The position numbers were made by a program, and so were the translations under genes. Under the pieces are notes generated by a model. The model searched no databases. It was not told the DNA's origin and saw nothing but the letters and a program-made list of their open reading frames with translations. This document shows positions 6,955-12,133 of a stretch of 13,630 nucleotides of DNA, piece by piece; position 1 is the stretch's first letter, and each line of letters opens with the position of its first letter. The stretch lies in NCBI GenBank assembly GCA_910585255.1, contig CAJUEI010000091.1, positions 1 through 13,630 of the forward strand, read 5' to 3'. The DNA comes from an uncultured Lachnospiraceae bacterium (GTDB lineage: Bacteria; Bacillota; Clostridia; Lachnospirales; Lachnospiraceae).

Positions 6955-7578
6955 CTAATTAAAATACGGTGCAATCACACCTTGAATTTCTTCTGCCTTT
7001 TCAGAAATTACTAAATATACATAGGAGCCCGTCACTACCACTTCACTTTTCTCTACAATCTGAAACTGTTCTGGAAGATAATTTTCCAATTCCAGTTTTT
7101 TCTGTGTCACCATCGTATCTAGACTATCTTTCATGGTCTGTGCAGAAGACTCCTCTTTCACTTTCATTAGCACAATCATATCTGCATAGATCACATCCTC
7201 TGCACTTGCAAAAAGATAATCCTCTAAAAGCGAAAGATCAATTCCATAATAATTTGCTATATAATTATCATTTAACGTCACCATTTCCGGCTGTTCCACT
7301 GTCTCTATAATTTCTTCATAAATTTCCTGCATGGTTTTTGATGTCTCCTCTTTTTGCACAGCGGCTGTCTCCGTCTGGCTAACAGTTTCTTCTGTGTCCT
7401 TCTGTAAAGGTGCCGTAGTTCCCATAACAGGCTCTGCTTGATTCGTTCCTACATTCCCGCAGGCTGTACAGAAACCAATACATAATAAAATAAGAGCCAC
7501 TCTTCTTAATTTTTTTATCTGCAGTTCTATTGTTTTCTGCCTTCTCTTTCCTCTTGTTATAGTCTGTGTTATTTTCAT
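6955..7578 (-). CDS. DUF4358 domain lipoprotein
   Basis: A 207-residue exported protein. A basic N-terminus and a hydrophobic segment (27-36) end in FCTAC, giving a lipoprotein cysteine at C40; the residue at -3 is Cys rather than the usual Leu. A Thr/Glu/Gln-rich linker follows to about residue 85. The C-terminal domain (about 85-207) fits DUF4358, known from Firmicutes and often next to MBOAT and DHHW genes; no activity is established. The start at 7578 lies 6 bases after the preceding gene and its ribosome site (AGAGGA) is inside that gene's end. It is likely an accessory factor of the acylation module at the outer face of the membrane. Confidence 0.8.
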   Translation of the reverse strand: MKITQTITRGKRRQKTIELQIKKLRRVALILLCIGFCTACGNVGTNQAEPVMGTTAPLQKDTEETVSQTETAAVQKEETSKTMQEIYEEIIETVEQPEMVTLNDNYIANYYGIDLSLLEDYLFASAEDVIYADMIVLMKVKEESSAQTMKDSLDTMVTQKKLELENYLPEQFQIVEKSEVVVTGSYVYLVISEKAEEIQGVIAPYFN

Positions 7579-7584
7579 CCTTTT

Positions 7585-8700
7585 TTATTCCTCTACCTTT
7601 TCTGTTTCCAATCCTGTCTGTGTTTCTGCCTCTGTATTTCCTTCTTGATCTAACGGATCTGCAATCGGACTGCCTTCTTCTGCCAACTGAACCGAATCCG
7701 TTTCTGATGTCTGCTGATCTGATTCCTGATGTCTATTTGCAAATTCCCTCAGCACCTGAACCCAGATATCATATGCCGCCGGAGTCTGATGCACATAATT
7801 ATCACTGCAGTATTCATCCTTTAAATATCCATTCTCATCAATTAAATAATCGGCAATATCGATAAATTCCTCTTTGCTTTCTGCACAATAGTTCTTCATT
7901 TTCTGATTTAAAAGCCGAACATTCTCATTATTTAAATTTCCCACTTCACTGCCGTTATAAATATTCGTTGTACTAATCACATAGATCGAAATATCTGGAT
8001 TTGCTTCATAGATAGCAGCAATTACCTTCTGATAATTCTCATACGTATCCTCCACACTCAACATCCCAATATCATTTAATCCCAAAGCAATAAACGCCTT
8101 TTTCACTCCCAGCATCGACATTGAGTCCCAAATCAGACGCTGCTCTCCCTGATAAACCGGATGAATCGTTGAACTGCTTACCGGATTCAATGCCATCCGA
8201 AGAGAATAACTCCCGGACACCAAAAACTCTGGACTTCCCATAAATCCTTCCTCTTGCCTTAAAATATAATTTCGAAATCCCATCATCACAGAATCCCCTA
8301 CAAAAACCGAATTTTCAAAAAAAGAGTCCTCCTGCACTCCATCATAAACAGTCTCTGTCTCTTTCGGCGTAATCTGAGGCGTACCGGTTTCAATTTCTAT
8401 TGTAGTAACTGGTTCTGTTTCTACTATAGTACTTGTCACATCCTCACTCGCTGCCTCTGCTCCTGTCTCTGTCTCACTTGCTGTCTCCTCCTCTGCTGTC
8501 TTTGTCGAATCCTCCTCATCCGAATTTTTTCCCATATTTTCAGCCTGATCCACAATACTCTGCTGTATTATCACCATTCCAGGCTGCTCTGTATTCTCCG
8601 CTAAACTTACATGCTGTCCACAGCCAGCACTCACCACTGTTACGGCTAACATTCCAACTACCGTAAAGATTCTTCTATTCTTCTCTAAACGTTTCATCAT
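7585..8700 (-). CDS. SGNH/GDSL-type esterase, membrane-anchored lipoprotein
   Basis: A 371-residue exported hydrolase. The signal peptide ends in VVSAGC, with C27 as likely lipidation site (the -3 residue is Ser, so the lipobox is degenerate). An acidic Ser/Thr/Glu-rich linker runs from about 45 to 120. The SGNH domain spans about 125-325: FVGDSVMMG (block I, S137), GS at 163-164 (block II), LGLND (block III, N209) and DNYVH (block V, D300, H304). An acidic tail (325-371) closes it. It may remove or transfer acyl groups on the polymer handled by the MBOAT/DHHW pair. The start overlaps the dapF end by 26 bases; MM tandem starts (8700, 8697) follow a modest GGGGAA site. Confidence 0.86.
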   Translation of the reverse strand: MMKRLEKNRRIFTVVGMLAVTVVSAGCGQHVSLAENTEQPGMVIIQQSIVDQAENMGKNSDEEDSTKTAEEETASETETGAEAASEDVTSTIVETEPVTTIEIETGTPQITPKETETVYDGVQEDSFFENSVFVGDSVMMGFRNYILRQEEGFMGSPEFLVSGSYSLRMALNPVSSSTIHPVYQGEQRLIWDSMSMLGVKKAFIALGLNDIGMLSVEDTYENYQKVIAAIYEANPDISIYVISTTNIYNGSEVGNLNNENVRLLNQKMKNYCAESKEEFIDIADYLIDENGYLKDEYCSDNYVHQTPAAYDIWVQVLREFANRHQESDQQTSETDSVQLAEEGSPIADPLDQEGNTEAETQTGLETEKVEE

Positions 8701-9526
8701 TCAGTTCCCCATTATATACTTCTTCTGCTGGTCCGGTCATATAGACGCAGCCATCTTCCAATCTCCATTCTACCGTCAGATGTCCTCCTTTTAATGCTAT
8801 ATCAACCGTTCTATTCGCTTTTTCATTCAATACCATCGCAACTGCTGCAGCACAAGCTCCCGTTCCGCATGCTAATGTTTCACCGCTGCCTCTCTCCCAC
8901 ACTCGCATCTTAAGATGATTGGAATCTATCACCTGTATAAACTCCACATTGATTCGCTTTGGAAATTTTTCATAATACTCCAGTGCAGGTCCAATCCTCT
9001 CCAAATCCAAACGATCCACATCTTCCGTCTCAATTACCGCATGCGGATTTCCCATAGACACACAAGTGATCCGATATTCTTTTCCCTCCACAACAATCGG
9101 TTCCAAAATCACACGCTCTTTTGCAAAACAGACCGGTATCTTATCTGAACTTAATTCCGGCTGCCCCATATTGATCGTTGCTAAAACAGCCTTGCCATTC
9201 TTTATCGTTAAGCGAACCTCTTTTATTCCGCCGAGTGTTTCTACTTTCATTTGCTCTTTTTCTACAATTTTATGATCATAGACATATTTCGCCACACATC
9301 GAAGACCATTTCCGCACATTTCTGCACGAGAACCATCTGCATTGTACATATCCATACAGCAATCGGCTGTTTCTGACGGCTGAATTAAAATAAGCCCGTC
9401 ACTTCCCACTCCAAAATGTCGATCACTGACTTGAATTGAAAGTCTGGAAGGATCTTTTACAGTTTCCTCAAAACAATTGATATAGACATAATCGTTTCCA
9501 ATTCCCTGCATTTTTGTAAACTTCAT
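8675..9526 (-). CDS. dapF: Diaminopimelate epimerase
   Basis: A 283-residue cytoplasmic enzyme that converts LL- to meso-diaminopimelate, the last step before lysine and before m-DAP peptidoglycan precursors. The active-site cysteines are both present: C71 in AEMCGNGLRC and C220 in LACGTGACA. Other family signatures are KMQGIGNDYVY (5-15), SDGLIL (42-47) and NADGSRAEMCGNG. Length is normal (about 275). The ATG at 9526 follows AAGGAGG. It is the first gene of the seven-gene operon, served by two promoter candidates, and its end overlaps the SGNH gene, so the surface-acylation genes follow supply of a wall precursor. Confidence 0.97.
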   Translation of the reverse strand: MKFTKMQGIGNDYVYINCFEETVKDPSRLSIQVSDRHFGVGSDGLILIQPSETADCCMDMYNADGSRAEMCGNGLRCVAKYVYDHKIVEKEQMKVETLGGIKEVRLTIKNGKAVLATINMGQPELSSDKIPVCFAKERVILEPIVVEGKEYRITCVSMGNPHAVIETEDVDRLDLERIGPALEYYEKFPKRINVEFIQVIDSNHLKMRVWERGSGETLACGTGACAAAVAMVLNEKANRTVDIALKGGHLTVEWRLEDGCVYMTGPAEEVYNGELNDETFREE

Positions 9527-9556
9527 ACGACTTCCTCCTTAACCCATAAACAATCC

Positions 9557-9584
9557 ATTATAAAAATTTATGAACTGCAGTCAT
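9557..9584 (-). promoter_or_regulatory. Second (proximal) promoter candidate of the dapF operon
   Basis: ATGACT (-35, 9579-9584), a 16-base spacer and a perfect TATAAT (-10, 9557-9562) on the minus strand. The start would be near 9550 with a leader of about 24 bases. The -35 overlaps ACTGCAGT, an 8-bp palindrome (9574-9581), a possible operator. Confidence 0.45.
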
Positions 9585-9647
9585 CTTACTTCAATAGTGT
9601 ATTCCAAACATACCATTTTCACAACACCTGTTCTTTACACTTTTCTC

Positions 9648-9676
9648 ATTATATAACCTGTATGAAAAAATCTCAA
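9648..9676 (-). promoter_or_regulatory. Main (distal) promoter of the dapF operon
   Basis: TTGAGA (-35, 9671-9676), a 17-base spacer and TATAAT (-10, 9648-9653) on the minus strand. It gives a leader of about 115 bases; no known riboswitch was recognised in it. Confidence 0.7.
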
Positions 9677-9874
9677 CTAGATATTTTACTTTTTTTTAAA
9701 GGATTTTTTGAATAATAGGAAAAATTTTTCTTAATAAGTGATACTATATGAGAAAAAATAGGTTTTGCTGTTACTTTTACAGCAAATTTCATAAAATTTA
9801 TAATAATAGAATAGGAGTTTTTTCCTAGTATAAAATAAATCGTTTGTAAATAAAACCCAATGCTTGCCGGACGC
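9677..9874. other. AT-rich intergenic stretch before element C
   Basis: This contains only a small hairpin (TTTGCTGT 9764-9771 with ACAGCAAA 9779-9786) without a useful T tract. No gene, promoter or repeat was recognised. Confidence 0.45.
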
Positions 9875-10010
9875 TTGGAGAAAAAAGGAATTCTTTGCTG
9901 GGGCCGTTTGCACTAAGGCTTCCTCGCAGCGGACACATAAGGCACGAAAAAACCGTGCCTAAGTGCCGGCGGGAAGCAATACCCCTGCAAAGAATTCCTT
10001 TTTCCTCCAA
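9875..10010 (+). repeat. Foldback element C (family 2)
   Basis: The arms 9875-9898 and 9987-10010 pair over 24 bp with one mismatch. Between them is an 88-base core (9899-9986) that is itself partly palindromic: GGGG/CCCC ends and a central GGCACG/CGTGCC hairpin. The core returns inverted at 10693-10780 with only two differences. The arms are different in the two copies beyond about 12 bases. It has no credible coding sequence and no recognised transposase-type terminal repeat. It is interpreted as a MITE-like or structured RNA-coding element. Confidence 0.8.
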
Positions 10011-10076
10011 CCTGTTTATTCCTTCATTTTTATTTGAAATATCCATCCTATAAAATTCTTCTAATATTGGATTCAA
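10011..10076 (-). pseudogene. Possible 5' remnant of a small DUF6809-like gene
   Basis: A frame read on the minus strand from a TTG at 10076, preceded by AGGAAA, begins MNPILEEFYRMDIS and runs 22 codons before entering the arm of element C, after which it becomes a by-product of the repeat. The start recalls small Firmicute proteins of the ILEEFYxGDIS type (DUF6809-like, from memory). It may be a gene broken by element C, or chance. No matching 3' part was found beyond the element. Confidence 0.25.
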
Positions 10077-10090
10077 TAAAATTTCCTTTC

Positions 10091-10132
10091 TTAAACTTCT
10101 TATTTTAAACTTCTTTCTTTAAACTTCTTAAC
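10091..10132. repeat. Three 14-bp tandem repeats
   Basis: TTAAACTTCTT occurs at 10091, 10105 and 10119, with exact 14-base spacing and three variable bases between. It lies about 130 bases upstream of the high-cysteine gene promoter. The role is unknown; slippage of AT-rich DNA is the simplest origin. Confidence 0.7.
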
Positions 10133-10265
10133 ATAATTTTAGCTGTTCTTATTCTATTGCTTTTGCTTTACCGCTTTTTTTATTTATAAAAATTGGAATA
10201 GCCGTTTTTATTCTTTGTAACATCAAAAAAGATAATATTTTCAAAAAGATATAATTTTAGGAAAC

Positions 10266-10294
10266 ATGACAAGCCAATGTTCATATGTTATAAT
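10266..10294 (+). promoter_or_regulatory. Strong promoter of the high-cysteine gene
   Basis: ATGACA (-35, 10266-10271), a 17-base spacer and TATAAT (-10, 10289-10294) with the extended TG at 10286-10287. The start is predicted near 10301, with a 24-base leader containing GGAGG. It looks like a strong vegetative-type promoter. Confidence 0.75.
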
Positions 10295-10324
10295 TGTAAA
10301 CCATCTTCTTGGAGGATTTTAAAC

Positions 10325-10585
10325 ATGAGTGATTTAGCAGCAACAAATTGTGGAAGTAGCAACTGTGGATGTGATTGTGTAACTGGTGGCAGCAGCAATA
10401 ATAATTGCCTTTTCTTAATTCTGATTCTTCTGTTCTGCGGCGGCGGATGCAATATCAGCTGTGGCGGCGGATGCAGCGGCGGTTGTGGCGGCGGATGCGG
10501 ATTTGGTGACAGCAGCTGTCTGTTAATTATCCTTTTACTCTTCTGCTGTGGCGGAAGCGGAACTGGCATCTTCGGGTGCTGCTAA
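10325..10585 (+). CDS. High-cysteine glycine-rich small protein
   Basis: An 86-residue protein with 16 cysteines, no histidine and many Gly/Ser. The layout is nearly symmetrical: a Cys-rich head (C9, C14, C16, C18), a hydrophobic run between C28 and C38, a middle with cysteines exactly every fourth residue (38, 42, 46, 50, 54, 58), a second hydrophobic run between C65 and C74, and a CC tail (85-86). Similar proteins in Lachnospiraceae are annotated by resemblance as chorion class high-cysteine proteins; no function is established. The ATG at 10325 is set by GGAGG nine bases upstream; an in-frame ATG at 10277 lies upstream of the predicted transcription start and is rejected. It might be a spore or surface coat or metal-binding protein. 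It is bracketed by inverted elements C and D. Confidence 0.85.
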   Translation: MSDLAATNCGSSNCGCDCVTGGSSNNNCLFLILILLFCGGGCNISCGGGCSGGCGGGCGFGDSSCLLIILLLFCCGGSGTGIFGCC

Positions 10586-10593
10586 TCTTTTCA

Positions 10594-10626
10594 AACCTCC
10601 AGTATTCTTTACTGGGGGTTTTTCTT
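10594..10626 (+). terminator. Terminator of the high-cysteine gene
   Basis: An 11-bp stem (AACCTCCAGTA 10594-10604 with 10610-10620, one G-U pair) with a short loop runs into TTTTTCTTT. It starts nine bases after the stop codon. Confidence 0.8.
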
Positions 10627-10666
10627 TGCCCTCCAATCAAATTCATTCTTCCGTCTAAAATAAACA

Positions 10667-10806
10667 GTAAGGGGGATAGAGGGATTCTCTGCAGGGGTAT
10701 TGCTTCCCGCCGGCACTTAGGCACGGTTCTTTCGTGCCTTATGTGCCCGCTGCGAGGAAGCCTTAGTGCAAACGGCCCCAGCAGAGAATCCCTCTATCCC
10801 CCTTAC
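10667..10806 (-). repeat. Foldback element D (family 2), inverted relative to C
   Basis: The arms 10667-10692 and 10781-10806 pair perfectly over 26 bp. The 88-base core (10693-10780) equals the reverse complement of the element C core except at two positions. The inner 12 bases of the arms differ from those of C by paired changes (A-T to G-C on both sides); the outer bases are unrelated to C yet perfectly self-complementary. It lies between the high-cysteine gene terminator and the 3' end of the 62-residue gene, for which it could act as a transcription end. Confidence 0.8.
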
Positions 10807-10851
10807 GTCCGGATCACAACTTCACTTCTATCTAATTTATAATCATTCTAA

Positions 10852-11040
10852 CTACAATTCCCCTTCTAAATCACAGCTCTCCTGAACCTCCTGCTCTTCT
10901 TCTCCCTGTTCCTGATACCGTGCCCAAAGGGCATCTAAATCCTGCCGATTCCGATATTTTTCTTCCTGTCTCTTCTGAATTAAACATTCTTCATCTATCC
11001 CATATACTGTATTTCCATCTACATACAATCTACGTTTCAT
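10852..11040 (-). CDS. Small acidic hypothetical protein (62 residues)
   Basis: The gene is not recognised. The N-terminal half (MKRRLYVDGNTVYGIDEECL) looks like a compact conserved motif; the remainder is a charged, probably helical segment (about 21-45) ending in a Glu/Gln-rich tail. There is no signal peptide or membrane segment. The ATG at 11040 has AGAGGAAG about ten bases upstream, which supports a real gene. It is transcribed away from the two helical-protein genes, and its upstream region carries a sequence like a late mother-cell sporulation promoter (11075-11101), so a sporulation role is possible but inferred. Confidence 0.65.
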   Translation of the reverse strand: MKRRLYVDGNTVYGIDEECLIQKRQEEKYRNRQDLDALWARYQEQGEEEQEVQESCDLEGEL

Positions 11041-11074
11041 ATCACTGCTTCCTCTATTACTTTTCTTTATTAGT

Positions 11075-11101
11075 TAGTATATGCATAAAAAATATCTGCG
11101 T
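11075..11101 (-). promoter_or_regulatory. Sigma-K-like promoter candidate
   Basis: On the minus strand there is AC (-35, 11100-11101), 16 bases, then CATATACTA (11075-11083). This fits the Bacillus sigma-K pattern AC-N16/17-CATANNNTA. The start would be about 27 bases before the ATG. The pattern is short and no vegetative promoter was seen to compete with it. Confidence 0.4.
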
Positions 11102-11127
11102 TTTTCTTTTTAAACTCTATCTTCTCC

Positions 11128-11156
11128 GCATACTTTCTTTTCTATTATCATATAGT
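11128..11156 (+). promoter_or_regulatory. Sigma-E-like promoter candidate
   Basis: GCATACT (-35, 11128-11134), 14 bases, then CATATAGT (-10, 11149-11156). Compared with the Bacillus sigma-E pattern (KMATATT-N14-CATACAHT), spacing is right with one mismatch in the -35 and two in the -10. The predicted start lies about 32 bases before the ATG at 11195. Confidence 0.4.
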
Positions 11157-11194
11157 TATGAAGAAAGCAATTCCATAAATAAAGGAGTGATTTT

Positions 11195-11665
11195 ATGGAA
11201 ACTCCGGGACTTACACCATTCGATCATATGGTCAGTGATAATCAGCTTCAAATTATAAAAGCTGCTATCCCCTATCTTTCCACTCGGGAACAGCAATTTT
11301 TCTCTGTTTATGTAAAATACATAGAACTTGAACATACCCTCAAACTTGTAAGTGATTCTAATTCCAATGTATTAAACAGCTGCTCGATTGGAGAAAATCC
11401 ACATTCCACCTCTGATATGCTGACGGCAATTAAACAATACTGCAGTGAGAAAGAAAAAGAAATGATCGATCTAATCAGCAATTTCCTAAGTGCCTACCAG
11501 ATGTACCACGCCTACCAAGAACTTATGCCGCAGCAGGAAAAAAGCACTTTAAAAAAAGAAACCGTTTCTGTAGCGGATACTTTAAAGGGGATGCTTACAC
11601 CGGAACAGCAGAACGTACTAGGAACTTGTATGAAACTGTTCCCTTCTACCTCTAATTCCACCTGA
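11195..11665 (+). CDS. Uncharacterised helical protein (156 residues)
   Basis: The function is not recognised. It is a soluble, helix-rich protein without signal or membrane segments. A segment at 14-45 (SDNQLQII...LSTREQQFF) resembles residues 58-90 of the next gene product (SDQETEII...LTAGEQAKF), and LTPEQQNVL near the C-terminus (134-142) repeats the LTxxEQ motif. A Lys/Glu-rich stretch joins the two. Pairs of such proteins occur in Clostridia, to my recollection, with no known activity. The ATG follows AAGGAGTG. It forms a likely two-gene unit with the gene 65 bases downstream, and the upstream sequence resembles a sigma-E promoter, so a mother-cell sporulation role is a reasonable guess only. 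Confidence 0.75.
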   Translation: METPGLTPFDHMVSDNQLQIIKAAIPYLSTREQQFFSVYVKYIELEHTLKLVSDSNSNVLNSCSIGENPHSTSDMLTAIKQYCSEKEKEMIDLISNFLSAYQMYHAYQELMPQQEKSTLKKETVSVADTLKGMLTPEQQNVLGTCMKLFPSTSNST

Positions 11666-11730
11666 TTTTTTCTTTTGTAAAATAGTTTAACCCTATTCAC
11701 CTATTGTTATCTTTTAAAGGAGAAATTTTT

Positions 11731-12054
11731 ATGAATATCATTGATTTAATTAGCGATCCTCGTATTCAACGCAATATTGCACCTCAAAAGCTGCTTTTAT
11801 TAACCCAGCTTTCTAGTCAAGCAAATATAAAGTCCAAAGAAGATCTCATCCCCTTTTTTTTAAATGCCTCTTCTAAGGCAAAATCTATGGGCATTTCTTT
11901 TAGTGATCAGGAAACCGAAATTATTTTAAATGTAATCGCTTCGAATCTGACTGCCGGAGAACAGGCAAAATTTGAAACCATTAAAATGCTGGCAAAAATG
12001 CTTACTGAACGAAATCCCGGTAATTCTATGGGTCCAAATGAAAGTAATATATAG
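11731..12054 (+). CDS. Uncharacterised helical protein (107 residues)
   Basis: The function is not recognised. It begins MNIIDLISDP, followed by APQKLLLLTQLSSQA, then FFLNASSKAKSMGISFSDQE, and ends in a polar Asn/Ser-rich tail. It is soluble and helical. Residues about 58-90 are related to a segment of the preceding protein, so the two may form a hetero-oligomer or derive from one domain. The start is the ATG at 11731 because AAAGGAGAAA lies at proper spacing; the longer frame from 11704 would place the ribosome site inside the gene. A bidirectional terminator follows 37 bases after the stop. Confidence 0.75.
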   Translation: MNIIDLISDPRIQRNIAPQKLLLLTQLSSQANIKSKEDLIPFFLNASSKAKSMGISFSDQETEIILNVIASNLTAGEQAKFETIKMLAKMLTERNPGNSMGPNESNI

Positions 12055-12091
12055 CCCTCCTATTAAGGTTCCTTTAGATGCCCGTGTGCAT

Positions 12092-12132
12092 AAAAATAGT
12101 GTCTTTGTTCTAAAAGCAAAGACACTATTTTT
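12092..12132. terminator. Bidirectional terminator between convergent genes
   Basis: A perfect 16-bp stem (12092-12107 with 12117-12132), AT-rich at the base so that both strands end in a T run, with a 9-base loop. It serves the 107-residue gene on the plus strand; the MATE gene on the minus strand ends two bases before it. Confidence 0.88.
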
Positions 12133-12133
12133 C

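Noticed and set aside
9764..9786. Hairpin as a terminator
   Set aside because: The stem is only 8 bp, neither strand has a proper T tract right after it, and no gene ends near it.
9825..10076. Minus-strand 83-residue frame running through element C
   Set aside because: Most of it is translation of the palindromic core; the same peptide phrase appears from element D in the other orientation, so it is a repeat by-product. Only the first 22 codons outside the element were kept as a possible remnant.
10277..10324. Upstream ATG extending the high-cysteine protein by 16 residues
   Set aside because: It lies before the predicted transcription start near 10301 and overlaps the promoter; the ATG at 10325 has GGAGG nine bases upstream.
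10288..10569. Proline/glutamine-rich frame antisense to the high-cysteine gene
   Set aside because: It is an exact shadow of Cys/Gly codons on the other strand, with no promoter or ribosome site of its own.
89..10806. Foldback elements as a CRISPR array or as one common family
   Set aside because: There are only two copies of each, inverted and far apart, without spacers. The families share no more than a short GGGAAGCAAT string, which is likely chance.
10576..10842. Plus-strand 88-residue frame through element D
   Set aside because: It starts inside the high-cysteine gene's end, crosses that gene's terminator and is mostly repeat core; no ribosome site.
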